Shown here piece after piece: positions 43,189 to 52,782 of a stretch of 64,000 bases of DNA. The DNA is taken from contig NZ_QGDC01000006.1 in NCBI RefSeq assembly GCF_003324525.1, positions 186,001 to 250,000 on the forward strand, given 5' to 3'. Source of the stretch: Mucilaginibacter hurinus. Lineage in GTDB: Bacteria > Bacteroidota > Bacteroidia > Sphingobacteriales > Sphingobacteriaceae. Position 1 is the stretch's first letter. Each line of letters opens with the position of its first letter. The translations under genes and the position numbers were made by a program. A model generated the notes under the pieces. The model saw only the letters and a program-made list of their open reading frames with translations, ran no database searches and was not told where the DNA came from.

Positions 43189-44183
43189 TAAAAGTTATCT
43201 GTGTTTATTTTGCCTAAATTCCCGCTAAGTCCTTCATTGATAGCGCTTTTTAATTTCCTGAATTCTGCCTGTTTGCCACTAAAAATGCTTATCCAATGCA
43301 GATACGCCAAATATAAGGTCTTATTTAATGCGAATACGAAATTATTTTGGACGGCTACCCGTTTGTAAAAGTAAACTCTGTTGCGTATATGATAGTAAGT
43401 GCGGAAATTCCATTGATCCAATAGTTGAGAATGAAAGCATCTTTTACTATAACCTATCCCCTGAGACTTATCAATATCAACCACCTCACAGGATGGAATA
43501 AGCCATATTTTCCCGCCGCTTTGAGTAATGCGATATGAATACTCAGAGTCATCCACATATAAGAAAAACCTTTCATCAGGCAAACCAATACTGGTTACCA
43601 TATTTCTGTGCATTAACAGTCCACCATAGGGTACATAAGGTAGTAATACGCGTTCTTTAAAGCTGTTATGTCTTTTTATGATGTCTCTGGCTTTATAAAA
43701 CTTATTAATGAAGATTCTAAAAAAGCTGAAGCCCAAAAAATTGTCAGGCACAAGGTAGTATCTCCCCGGGTCTTCGCCTTGCGCAATTCTTACATGGGCA
43801 ATCCTGTCCTTTCTAAAACAAAATAGCGCTTTTTTTTCAGGCGTGGATTTTATAAGATCCCATTCTGTTAACAGTTTGTTCAGGCAATCATACGCTGGCA
43901 AGTTATCATCATCAAGCAGCCATATGAAATCCACTGCGGTATGATTGTAACAATACTCGATACCCTGTTTATAACCACCGGCTGACCCGCGGTTGTCTGA
44001 GTTTGTGAGTACTGTTACTTTATCATTTGAGATTGCGTCCTTTACGTCGTAAACAGAAGCGTTGTCGACTATTATAATATCGCTAACGTTTGAAAACCCA
44101 GTTACCCGGTCGATTACTTGTTTTAAAAGCTCAAAACGGTTGCCATAAGTAACGGTTACTATGCCAACTTTAATTCCTGTCAT
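43188..44183 (-). CDS. Family 2 glycosyltransferase, rhamnosyl/galactofuranosyl-type
   Basis: A 331-residue GT-A transferase: VGIVTVTYGNRFELLKQVID at residues 6-25, IIIVDNASVYDV, NRGSAGGYKQGIEYCYN and the DxD-type motif FIWLLDDDNLPAYD (about 107-120). FLYVDDSEYSYRITQSGGKI (about 208-227) carries the acceptor-side acidic residues. The form resembles WbbL/GlfT2-type enzymes. It heads a co-oriented group with the methyltransferase and the flippase. Confidence 0.87.
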   Translation of the reverse strand: MTGIKVGIVTVTYGNRFELLKQVIDRVTGFSNVSDIIIVDNASVYDVKDAISNDKVTVLTNSDNRGSAGGYKQGIEYCYNHTAVDFIWLLDDDNLPAYDCLNKLLTEWDLIKSTPEKKALFCFRKDRIAHVRIAQGEDPGRYYLVPDNFLGFSFFRIFINKFYKARDIIKRHNSFKERVLLPYVPYGGLLMHRNMVTSIGLPDERFFLYVDDSEYSYRITQSGGKIWLIPSCEVVDIDKSQGIGYSKRCFHSQLLDQWNFRTYYHIRNRVYFYKRVAVQNNFVFALNKTLYLAYLHWISIFSGKQAEFRKLKSAINEGLSGNLGKINTDNF

Positions 44184-44248
44184 TATATATGGTCTGACAC
44201 AAATATATTACTAATAAGCTATGTATATAATGAACGATAGCAAGTAGT

Positions 44249-45726
44249 TTAATGAGCGGCTGTATAAAGTTGCTGAATGTTACTTAAGCTCAATGCAGAA
44301 TTATACATACTTACGTCATCCATAGAACCTTGAAAATTATTGCCTGATAATTGAGGATCATTCCGGCCTATGTATAAATTCGCGGTAGTTTCAGCATTAG
44401 GAGAGTTGACATTATTGTGGGTTTTATCAAGTACGCCGTCAATATAAATCCTTAATTGACGCTGAGCTTTTTCATACACTGCTGTAACCATATGCCATTG
44501 ATTAGTTGCTATAACCCGTTTACCCGGTAAGTAGGTTGCGTTACTGCCCAAGCTATAAACCATACCGCCTTTTATAAATTGGTGAGTGCCGCTTTTTCCG
44601 ATTATGCCCCAAAGCCATCCATGGCCGGGTCCGGAATTTTTGCTGAACAGCAACGATCCTAAATGGCTGTTGTAGTCGTCAATTTTAACCCAGCTGTTAA
44701 TGGTAAAGTCTGTATTGGCTAATCTCAGATCTGGCTTATCTGGCACTTCAATATATGTATTAATTCCATCGAAACGATATGCCCCAGTAGGATTGTCAAA
44801 ACGGTCTGCGGTAGAGTACAGGTTAAAAGCCTTACCGTTATTCCAGTTCCCTGATAAGTCATCGGCAGAATTGTTAAACGGCCAGTAAGCTATTAAATTA
44901 GGCGAGATTTTGCTTGCTGTAGCAGAGTACAGATTTGCAACTGAACTTTCGCTAAGGCCAGAGTTATAAATGCTGATATCATCAAGTGAACCTCGCAGCG
45001 GGTAAGCAGTATCAATATCAGGATTGTCGCGCCCGATGTAAAGTTTTTCATCTATATATGCATTGGGGGTATATATATTATCAGTTACGTTATCAAGTAC
45101 ACCATCAACATATATACCAAGCTGTGAAAGCGAAAAATTATAAACGAAAGTAATCATGTGCCATTCGTTTAATGATACTTGTTTATTGCCCCGTGCGTTG
45201 TTATTATCTCCTCCGGGACCGAAGAATAGCTTCCCCTGTGATCCTGAAGCATAGCCGTTAATACTGCATGCCCATCCACTATCAAAGCCACTCGTCCGCT
45301 TACTCAACAAAATTGAACCCAGGCTAGCTGCATAATCTTCGAGTTAACCCAAATATTTAATGTAAAGTCGGTATTGTTTAATCTAAGTGAAATACTATCA
45401 GGGACTGTTATATAACTTGTAGCATCTTTAAGTTTATATGCTCCTAAAGGATTTCCAAATCTGTCAATTGAGGATGATACATTGTGCAATATGCCATGGT
45501 TGCCATTGCCAGACAGGTCGTTGCCGTTATTGTCAAAGTTCCAATAAGCAATAAGCCCGCTTGCAGGTACAGCAATGTTTGCGGTCTTATATTCCTTTCC
45601 AGTAGTGCCTTGATTCTCAACAGGCGGTTTTATTGCCTCGTTTTTCTTACATGCGGATAAAGACGCGAATGACGCCGCAATCAGCAATACCCAAGCGTTG
45701 CTTAAGGATGGTTTGAGTGGGAACAT
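44249..45726 (-). pseudogene. Two-LamG-domain lipoprotein, interrupted by a one-base frameshift
   Basis: From the Met at 45726 a lipoprotein signal is visible (lipobox Cys at residue 26, SLSACKKNE), followed by a first LamG/concanavalin-like domain that reaches TDFTLNIWV at residue 127. The frame then runs to a stop at 45304-45306. Restoring one base in the GTTAAC region (45341-45348) changes the reading to VKLEDYAASLGSILLSKRTSG and joins it to the long downstream frame ending at 44249, which has the second LamG domain with the same TDFTINSWVKIDDYNSHLGS pattern. The repaired protein would have 492 residues. It is paralogous to the neighbour at 45787-46830. Either a recent pseudogene or a consensus-sequence error. 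Confidence 0.85.
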
Positions 45727-45786
45727 GGAATGATTTTTATAATTATTTGTTTTAAAGCTAGTAAACCAATAGAATCGGTGAGCAAT

Positions 45787-46830
45787 TTAATCTGGTATGG
45801 TGAGCAATTTCGCGATTTCGGCCCCACTTAGCTTACGGTTGTAAATGCGGATATCATCTAATTTGCCGTTGAAGAAATACGAATTCGCGAATGAATCGAT
45901 GTCCAGCAGGCTGTTGTTGCCTATATGTAGTTTGGCATTTGTAGATGGATTAGGCGTGGGAATTTCTCTCACACGGGTATCAAGCATACCGTCAATATAC
46001 AGGCTCACTTCTTTTACTGCCAAATCGTAAGTTACCGAAATCATGTGCCAGTCAACAGTGTCAATAGTTTGTATACCCGCCGCGAAAGGATCAGTCCCGC
46101 CCGAAACGTTGTAAAACAAGTTGCCGGGAAATGCACCGTCATAATTGTCGGTCCCTACAATTGAGCAGTTCCAGCCTTGTTGATTTGAACCTTTGTTTTT
46201 TGATAATAAGGCGCTGCCTGAAGCTGCTATATAGCTATCTATCTTTACCCACATACTCACCGTAAAATTGGTATTCGATAATCTTAAAGGCTCAGCATCT
46301 TCAATAATAATGTGGCTTGATGAGCCATTGAATTGGTAAGCCGTGTTTGGTAAGTTATTACGGTTTGTAGTTGGCAAAACGTCTATAGCAATCCCATTGT
46401 AGTTATTGCCGGATGAATCTGCGGCACTATTATTAAAGGGATAGTATGCAATCAATCCCGCGTTTAGGCTATCAGTAATCTCGTCAGTAACAGTAACAAA
46501 TACTGTGGCAGATAAGGTACTGTCAAGGTTGCTTATGGTAATTGTTGAGGTTCCTGCAGTTTTTGCAGTCAACAAACCTGTAGTACTGATAGATAATACG
46601 GCGGTGTCTGAAGATAACCAATTTAATGAATCCAATGAATAGGTTGCAGGGGTGGTGGTAACAGGCACCTGGAGCTTTTCGCCGGTAAACATATGTAGCG
46701 TGGAGCTGTCGATTTTAATAGCTTGCAATATGTTACGATGTATATCGTCCTGATAAACCTTACTGCACGAAGTAAATATGAGAGCTCCGGCTAAGAGCAT
46801 AAAAACTGCTTTCAATAAGTTCCTCATCAT
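45787..46830 (-). CDS. Lipoprotein with Big-2 (Ig-like) and LamG domains
   Basis: A 347-residue surface or periplasmic lipoprotein; lipobox Cys at residue 22 (LIFTSCSKVY). A bacterial Ig-like group 2 domain spans about residues 40-115 (LNWLSSDTAVLSISTTGLLT, then AGTSTITI), and a LamG/concanavalin-like domain spans about 125-345 (LIAYYPFNNSAADSSGNNYN, FTVSMWVKIDSYIAASGSAL, IRIYNRKLSGAEIAKLL). Such domains bind carbohydrate or protein at the cell surface. It is adjacent to a frameshifted paralogue; the pair lies at the edge of the glycan cluster. No start other than the one at 46830 is attractive. Confidence 0.85.
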   Translation of the reverse strand: MMRNLLKAVFMLLAGALIFTSCSKVYQDDIHRNILQAIKIDSSTLHMFTGEKLQVPVTTTPATYSLDSLNWLSSDTAVLSISTTGLLTAKTAGTSTITISNLDSTLSATVFVTVTDEITDSLNAGLIAYYPFNNSAADSSGNNYNGIAIDVLPTTNRNNLPNTAYQFNGSSSHIIIEDAEPLRLSNTNFTVSMWVKIDSYIAASGSALLSKNKGSNQQGWNCSIVGTDNYDGAFPGNLFYNVSGGTDPFAAGIQTIDTVDWHMISVTYDLAVKEVSLYIDGMLDTRVREIPTPNPSTNAKLHIGNNSLLDIDSFANSYFFNGKLDDIRIYNRKLSGAEIAKLLTIPD

Positions 46831-46869
46831 GTGATAAAAGTCTTCTCAAATATAACTATTTAATTAAAA

Positions 46870-46902
46870 CAAAAAAGGGCACGTAAGTACGTGCCCTTTA
46901 TA
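46870..46902 (-). terminator. Terminator of typA
   Basis: A perfect 12-bp stem AAAGGGCACGTA / TACGTGCCCTTT with a 2-base loop; on the minus strand it is followed by a T-run, as required after typA. Confidence 0.85.
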
Positions 46903-46919
46903 ATATAGTTTAGTTAATG

Positions 46920-48728
46920 TTAAGACTGGAACTTTTTAGCGTTGATTTTGCGCTCGTTTTCATTCAGGTAAATCTTGCGCAAACGTATACTTTGCGGTGT
47001 TACTTCAATGTACTCGTCAGCCTGGATGTACTCCATTGATTCCTCTAACGAAAATTTAATGGCCGGTGCAATACGTACGTTTGTGTCGCTGCCTGATGCA
47101 CGCATGTTGGTTAACTGCTTGCCTTTGGTAAGGTTAATAACCAGGTCATTATCGCGTATGTGCTCACCCAATACCTGGCCTTCATAAATGTCAACACCCG
47201 GGTCAACAAAAAAGCGACCGCGATCTTGTAATTTATCAATAGCAAAGGCAGTAGTTTTGCCGGTGTCCATTGAAACAAGTACTCCGTTTAACCTGCCAGG
47301 GATTGTCCCTTTCCAGGGTTCGTATGATTTAAAGCGGTGTGCCATGATAGCCTCACCCGCGGTTGCAGTAAGTACGTTGTTACGCAGGCCGATGATACCT
47401 CGCGATGGTATTTCAAACTCAAGGTGCTGCAAGTCGCCTTTTGGCTCCATAATCAGTAAGTCGCCTTTACGTTGTGTAACCAATTCAATTACTTTACCGG
47501 CAACATCACCCGGTACATCAACTATCAGTATTTCAACCGGCTCACACTTAACACCATCAATTTCTTTTACAATTACCTGCGGTTGACCTACCTGTAACTC
47601 GTAACCTTCGCGGCGCATGGTTTCAATTAAAACCGATAAATGCAAAATGCCGCGGCCATACACAAGGTATGAATCAGGCGATTCTGTTTCTACTACTTTG
47701 AGGGCAAGGTTTTTTTCCATTTCCTTAAACAGGCGATCGCGCAGGTGACGGGAAGTTACAAACTTACCTTCCTTGCCAAAAAATGGCGAAGTATTGATGG
47801 TGAACATCATGTTCATTGTAGGCTCGTCAATTTTTATTACTTCCAGTTTTTCAGGTTTTTCAAAATCGGCAATGGTATCGCCTATTTCAAATCCCTCAAT
47901 ACCTACAACAGCACAAATATCGCCTGAGCTTACCTGTGTCGTTTTTACTTTGCCTAAGCCCTCAAATGTATAAAGTTCTTTTATGCGTGATTTTTGGATA
48001 GTGCCATCGCGTTTTACCAGCGACACGGGCATGTTTTCCTTTATGGTTCCGCGTGCCACGCGGCCTATAGCAATACGGCCTACGAATGATGAATAATCAA
48101 GCGATGTGATCTGCATTTGCAGTGTGCCCTCGCTGATAGGCGCTGGAGGTATATTTTCCAATATAGCATCCATCAACGGGAAAATATTCTCGGTAGGTGT
48201 TTTCCAATCGGTATTCATCCAGCCTTGTTTTGAAGAACCGTATATAACCGGAAAATCCAGTTGCTCCTCAGTAGCGTCAAGGTTAAAGAAAAGCTCAAAT
48301 ATCTGTTCGTAAACTTCTTCCGGTCGGCAGTTTTCTTTATCAACCTTGTTTACTACTACAATTGGCTTTAAGCCCAATGCCAAAGCTTTTTGGGTAACAA
48401 AGCGGGTTTGCGGCATGGCGCCTTCAAAAGCATCGCAAAGCAATAAAACGCCGTCAGCCATCTTTAATACCCGCTCAACCTCGCCACCGAAATCGGCGTG
48501 ACCGGGGGTATCAATAATATTGATCTTAACGTCTTTGTATATTACCGATACGTTTTTTGAAACGATGGTGATACCGCGTTCACGTTCCAGGTCGTTATTA
48601 TCCAGTATCAGTTCACCGGTTTCCTGGCCTTCGCGGAAAATAGCGCAGCTGTGTAAAATTTTGTCAACCAATGTGGTTTTGCCGTGGTCAACGTGAGCGA
48701 TAATCGCTATGTTTCTTATTTTTTGCAT
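46920..48728 (-). CDS. typA: Translational GTPase TypA/BipA
   Basis: Ribosome-associated GTPase of the elongation factor family that helps large-subunit assembly and stress adaptation. The 602-residue protein shows G1 AHVDHGKT (11-18), G2 RERGITI (about 49-55), G3 [15 protein letters not shown] (about 73-87), G4 NKVD (about 127-130), an EF-Tu-like domain 2 (about 205-300), EF-G-like domains III and V, and the C-terminal TypA-specific part ending [12 protein letters not shown]. Length is standard. A terminator follows directly. Confidence 0.97.
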   Translation of the reverse strand: MQKIRNIAIIAHVDHGKTTLVDKILHSCAIFREGQETGELILDNNDLERERGITIVSKNVSVIYKDVKINIIDTPGHADFGGEVERVLKMADGVLLLCDAFEGAMPQTRFVTQKALALGLKPIVVVNKVDKENCRPEEVYEQIFELFFNLDATEEQLDFPVIYGSSKQGWMNTDWKTPTENIFPLMDAILENIPPAPISEGTLQMQITSLDYSSFVGRIAIGRVARGTIKENMPVSLVKRDGTIQKSRIKELYTFEGLGKVKTTQVSSGDICAVVGIEGFEIGDTIADFEKPEKLEVIKIDEPTMNMMFTINTSPFFGKEGKFVTSRHLRDRLFKEMEKNLALKVVETESPDSYLVYGRGILHLSVLIETMRREGYELQVGQPQVIVKEIDGVKCEPVEILIVDVPGDVAGKVIELVTQRKGDLLIMEPKGDLQHLEFEIPSRGIIGLRNNVLTATAGEAIMAHRFKSYEPWKGTIPGRLNGVLVSMDTGKTTAFAIDKLQDRGRFFVDPGVDIYEGQVLGEHIRDNDLVINLTKGKQLTNMRASGSDTNVRIAPAIKFSLEESMEYIQADEYIEVTPQSIRLRKIYLNENERKINAKKFQS

Positions 48729-48889
48729 GAAATGCCTTTTAAAAATTTTGGCGCAAAGGTACGCTTAATTTATGGCAATTAAAAGCATCGTTGTTTTACG
48801 TGATTGTCATTTAAATTACATAACCGGTTATAATACAGTTGGCTTAACACCATCCGATGATCAAAACCGTTATAATTTAAATTAAAGCG

Positions 48890-48897
48890 TAACTTTG
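48890..48897 (+). promoter_or_regulatory. Putative -7 element of the small Cys-rich gene
   Basis: TAACTTTG matches TAnnTTTG and ends 4 bases before the ATG at 48902, implying a leaderless or nearly leaderless mRNA. Confidence 0.45.
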
Positions 48898-48901
48898 TAT
48901 T

Positions 48902-49060
48902 ATGGATTTACAGCTGATTATTGTTTCCATTCTTTTTATAGCAGCGTTATATTATGTAAGCCGTATGATTTACAAAAGCTTGTTTGTAAAAAAAGGCTGC
49001 GGTGGCAACTGCAAGTGCGGTGTAGATTTCTCCAATATTAAAGCCGAACAAAATAAATAG
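48902..49060 (+). CDS. Small membrane protein with Cys-rich tail (FeoB-associated Cys-rich family-like)
   Basis: A 52-residue protein: one membrane helix (about residues 4-22) followed by a basic segment and a Cys cluster C33-G-G-N-C37-K-C39, then VDFSNIKAEQNK. The layout resembles the FeoB-associated Cys-rich membrane protein family, but no feoA/feoB is near. It might bind iron or zinc at the inner face of the membrane. It is supported by a good promoter element directly upstream and typical codon usage. It sits alone between the divergent typA and the 1114-residue glycan enzyme. Confidence 0.7.
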   Translation: MDLQLIIVSILFIAALYYVSRMIYKSLFVKKGCGGNCKCGVDFSNIKAEQNK

Positions 49061-49098
49061 CTTATATTCACCCTGTATTTTTTTTTGAGCATTAATTC

Positions 49099-52000
49099 AT
49101 GTCTGGAAAGCAAGTTTTTCAGGCTGATACACCCGGCCGGTGGAAACGGTTTAAATGGTTCAGCCGAATTCTCATTGTATTTTTAATAAGCGGCCTGGTT
49201 GCCGCTGCTATCACCGTTACCGATAAACGATATCCCAGCATTCCTAAGTTGGATCATGCACCAAAAAAACTCTCTAAAGAACAATTGGCGCAGTTGCAGC
49301 GGTCAACGAAGTTCAAAGACTTTAAAATACAAAAAATACAAATAGAAAAACTGCACGAAGCGCGAAAACAGCACCTGCTTAAACATACAGCTGGTAAGCG
49401 CGGGATTAATGCCGCCTTTTATCGTGCCTGGGAGCCACAGGCATACACCTCACTTGCCGATAATTATCAAAAACTGGATATGATTATTTGCGAAGGCTTT
49501 TTTGTTAAGCCGGGCGCATATACGGTAAATACAGCCATTGATACAGGCGTAATAAACCTGAACAAGAAATTTAAAAAAACCGTTATCGTCACACTGTCAA
49601 ACTATGTGAGTTATGATAATGTAAGCGGCGGGTTTGATACTAAAACCCTTCAGCAAATTATAAATAGCCCGCAGCTTCGTAAAACGTTTATCACCAGTAT
49701 TATCACCCAGCTAAAAAAGTATGGGTTTAACGGTGTTAACCTTGATGTGTATGATATTGATCGGAATAGCAACAACTTTCTGGCTTTTCAGGAAGACCTG
49801 TATATATCGCTCCACGCCGCAGACCTACTTGTAACGCAGAACGTTATAGCTGATGATGAGCAATATCGTGTTGAGCAGTTAAATAAATATAACGATTATC
49901 TCTTCCTGATGGCAATTGATCAGCACAATCAATCCAGTAATGAGGGTGATATATCGCACCAGGACTGGGTTGAGGTTATACTTGACAATATTTGTGCAAG
50001 GGTGCCCAGCGAAAAGGTGATCCTGGTGATAGCGGGCGGCGGTTACGATTGGCCAAAAAACAGTGTAGGCGTGCCGGTGAGTTACCAGCAGGCCATAAGT
50101 GTTGCCAAAGAGAAAAAAAGCAAGATAACTTTCGACCCGTTGTCGGCAAATTTACATTACAGCTATATGGGGCAGGACAGCCTCCAGCATAATGTGTACT
50201 TTGCTGACGCAGCTACCAATTTTAACATGATGCGCATGGCTGATGACTGGGGAAACGCAGGGATAGCTTTATGGCGTTTAGGGTTTGAAGACCCCCGGTT
50301 GTGGGTGTTTATACACAAAAATTTAACTATTGATTCGTTGCGTAAAACAGGGTTTGATACCCGCCTGATGGCAACTGTTGGACTAAACGATAAGATAGAT
50401 TACATAGGCGACGGCGAAGTTCTTGATCTCATTACTACACCCAGTCCGGGTAAAATAGCTGTAGGGCTTGATACAACTGATTTTACCATAACCAGCCAAA
50501 AGTATATAAAATTACCTACCAAGTATGTGATAAGGCGGTATGGTTATGCACCAAAGAAACTCGTACTTACGTTTGACGACGGGCCTGATCCATACTACAC
50601 ACCGCGTATATTAGATATACTAAAAGAAGAGAACGTGCCTGCATCCTTTTTTGTGGTAGGCTCAATGGTAGAAAAAAATATACCTATCCTCAAAAGAATT
50701 TATGATGAAGGTTATGAGATAGGTAACCATACTTTTTTTCATCCGGATATATCAACTATCAGTCTTAAAAGGGTAAGGCTGGAGTTAAACGCTACACGTA
50801 AATTAATTGAAGCGGTTACCGGGCGCAGTACCATACTTTTCAGGGCGCCGTTTAACGCCGATGCTGAGCCGCAAACCCTTGCCGAAATTATACCGGTGGC
50901 TGAAAGCCGTAAGCAAAACTACATTAACATAGGCGAGTCTATCGATCCGCGCGACTGGGAGCCTGACGCTACGGCCGACAGCATTTTAAACCGTACAATT
51001 GCAGATCGTGATAAAGGATCAATGATATTGCTCCATGATGCGGGCGGCGACTCACGCGAAGCCACAGTGCAGGCTTTGCGCCCTATGATACGTGAACTTA
51101 AAAAAAGAGGGTACACCTTCACTACCATAGCCGATGTATTAAACAAAACAAAAGATGACCTGATGCCGCCTGTTAAAGACGATGCAAACAGTGGCATAAC
51201 AGGGCAATTGTATGACGCGGTTATTATAGGCTATTTTTACGGTAACTGGTTTTTATTTTATGTGTTTTTGTCGGCTATATTCCTTTCCATCGGCCGGATA
51301 GTACTGATTGGGGTGCTTGCGGTAAGGCAGTTCTTTGAAAATGAAAAAACACAGGCCGGAGTTGACCCTCATGATCTGCCGCATGTTAGCATTATAGTAC
51401 CGGCCTACAATGAAGAGGTAACCGCCGTTAAAACCATAGCCAGCCTTTTAAAGCTTGACTATCCGGATTTTGACATCATTTTTGTAGATGACGGCTCAAA
51501 GGACAGGACATTTGAAATGGTAAAACTGGCCTATAGTAATAACCCGGCGGTAAAATTGTTTACCAAACCCAATGGTGGCAAGGCTTCGGCATTAAATTAC
51601 GGGATAGGGCACACTAAAAGCGAGTATGTGGTATGTATAGATGCAGATACCCAGCTTAAGAGAGATGCTATATATCATTTGATGGCATGTTTTACTGATG
51701 AGGAAATAGGTGCAGTAGCAGGTACGGTTAAAGTAGGTAACGAAAAGAACCTGATTACCCGCTGGCAAGCTATTGAATACATTACCGCGCAAAACATGGA
51801 TCGCCGCGCATTTGACCTGATAAACAGTATCACTGTGATTCCGGGCGCTATTGGTGCGTTTCGAAAAACAGCTATTGAAAAAGCTGGCGGGTTTACTTTT
51901 GATACCCTGGCCGAAGACTGCGACCTTACTATGCGGATACTTAAACAGGGTTATGTAGTGCGTAACTGCGGCGATGCCGTAGCCTATACCGAGGCCCCTG

Positions 52001-52443
52001 AAACAGTTAATATGCTGTTGAAACAACGCTTCCGCTGGAGTTTTGGCGTGATACAAAGTTTTTGGAAAAACCGGGATGCGCTTTTCAACAAAAAGTACAG
52101 GTTCTTCGGCATGGTAGGGATGCCAAACATCTTGATATTCCAGATCATTCTTCCTTTATTTTCGCCACTGGCCGACCTGATGATGATCATCGGCTGCTTC
52201 GGTCCGCATCCGGAAAGGTTGCTCTATTATTACGGAGCCTTTTTACTGGTTGACTTCCTTGTATCTATAATTGCATTCCGCATGGAAAAAGAAGATTACC
52301 GGAAACTGGTATATATTATACCGCAGCGATTTATCTGGAGACAATTGATGTACTACGTGCTCTTTAAATCAATACGTAAAGCACTGAAAGGCGAATTAAC
52401 AGGGTGGGGTACCCTGAAGCGCACCGGGAACGTAAAGGTGTAG
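49099..52443 (+). CDS. Fusion protein: GH18-like domain, NodB polysaccharide deacetylase, family 2 glycosyltransferase
   Basis: A 1114-residue membrane protein. After a first helix (about 22-40) comes a GH18-like barrel (about 100-440), then a NodB deacetylase domain (about 485-690) with TFDDGPD (491-497), the metal ligands H544 and H548 (HTFFHP), RAPF (582-585) and LLHD (644-647), then a helix (about 716-742). A processive GT2 domain follows (about 760-1060): VDDGS (796-800), DAD (848-850), AED (938-940) and QRFRW (976-980), plus C-terminal helices. The arrangement recalls PgaB-PgaC functions in one chain, so synthesis and deacetylation of a beta-linked GlcNAc-type glycan is inferred. The GH18 motif at 211-218 reads NGVNLDVY: the catalytic Glu is Tyr218, so that domain is probably not a hydrolase. 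Confidence 0.9.
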   Translation: MSGKQVFQADTPGRWKRFKWFSRILIVFLISGLVAAAITVTDKRYPSIPKLDHAPKKLSKEQLAQLQRSTKFKDFKIQKIQIEKLHEARKQHLLKHTAGKRGINAAFYRAWEPQAYTSLADNYQKLDMIICEGFFVKPGAYTVNTAIDTGVINLNKKFKKTVIVTLSNYVSYDNVSGGFDTKTLQQIINSPQLRKTFITSIITQLKKYGFNGVNLDVYDIDRNSNNFLAFQEDLYISLHAADLLVTQNVIADDEQYRVEQLNKYNDYLFLMAIDQHNQSSNEGDISHQDWVEVILDNICARVPSEKVILVIAGGGYDWPKNSVGVPVSYQQAISVAKEKKSKITFDPLSANLHYSYMGQDSLQHNVYFADAATNFNMMRMADDWGNAGIALWRLGFEDPRLWVFIHKNLTIDSLRKTGFDTRLMATVGLNDKIDYIGDGEVLDLITTPSPGKIAVGLDTTDFTITSQKYIKLPTKYVIRRYGYAPKKLVLTFDDGPDPYYTPRILDILKEENVPASFFVVGSMVEKNIPILKRIYDEGYEIGNHTFFHPDISTISLKRVRLELNATRKLIEAVTGRSTILFRAPFNADAEPQTLAEIIPVAESRKQNYINIGESIDPRDWEPDATADSILNRTIADRDKGSMILLHDAGGDSREATVQALRPMIRELKKRGYTFTTIADVLNKTKDDLMPPVKDDANSGITGQLYDAVIIGYFYGNWFLFYVFLSAIFLSIGRIVLIGVLAVRQFFENEKTQAGVDPHDLPHVSIIVPAYNEEVTAVKTIASLLKLDYPDFDIIFVDDGSKDRTFEMVKLAYSNNPAVKLFTKPNGGKASALNYGIGHTKSEYVVCIDADTQLKRDAIYHLMACFTDEEIGAVAGTVKVGNEKNLITRWQAIEYITAQNMDRRAFDLINSITVIPGAIGAFRKTAIEKAGGFTFDTLAEDCDLTMRILKQGYVVRNCGDAVAYTEAPETVNMLLKQRFRWSFGVIQSFWKNRDALFNKKYRFFGMVGMPNILIFQIILPLFSPLADLMMIIGCFGPHPERLLYYYGAFLLVDFLVSIIAFRMEKEDYRKLVYIIPQRFIWRQLMYYVLFKSIRKALKGELTGWGTLKRTGNVKV

Positions 52444-52599
52444 CGTACGCGCTATTTAACTTGCCATTAAGATGTTATGCACACTATAGGTGGCATTGTG
52501 GATAAAAAAATTATCTACCGGGGATTTACTTTTTAACTTTAACGTAGTCTTAACAGTATAATAACCTGATACCCGGATATTTAAAAAAAATAGTACACA

Positions 52600-52710
52600 A
52601 TGAATTTTGAGATTGCTTATTGGGTAATAGTAGCATTACTTGGATTAACCGGTATATTCTATTTTAGCCCTTATGAGATGAAAGTTGATGAGGAAGAAGA
52701 CAACGAATAG
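52600..52710 (+). CDS. Putative 36-residue membrane protein with acidic tail
   Basis: A short ORF in the 339-base gap after the fusion gene. It encodes one hydrophobic helix (about residues 5-22) and then SPYEMKVDEEEDNE, a charged acidic tail. There is no known family match that I can name. The upstream AT-rich stretch (TTAAAAAAAATAG) suits Bacteroidetes translation initiation, and the strict helix-plus-tail composition argues against chance. The remainder of the gap (52444-52599 and 52711-52782) shows only a small CCGGTA/TACCGG hairpin at 52740-52756 without T-run. Confidence 0.5.
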   Translation: MNFEIAYWVIVALLGLTGIFYFSPYEMKVDEEEDNE

Positions 52711-52782
52711 TTGCTGCTATTTCGCCAATTGTAAACTAACCGGTATTATTTACCGGCCTGAAAATGTACCCACCCAATTTTA

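Noticed and set aside
47188..47586. A 132-residue plus-strand frame opposite typA
   Set aside because: Ser/Pro-rich shadow of the conserved TypA domains; no initiation context or similarity.
52740..52756. CCGGTA/TACCGG hairpin as a terminator
   Set aside because: Only 6 bp of stem and no T-run on either side.
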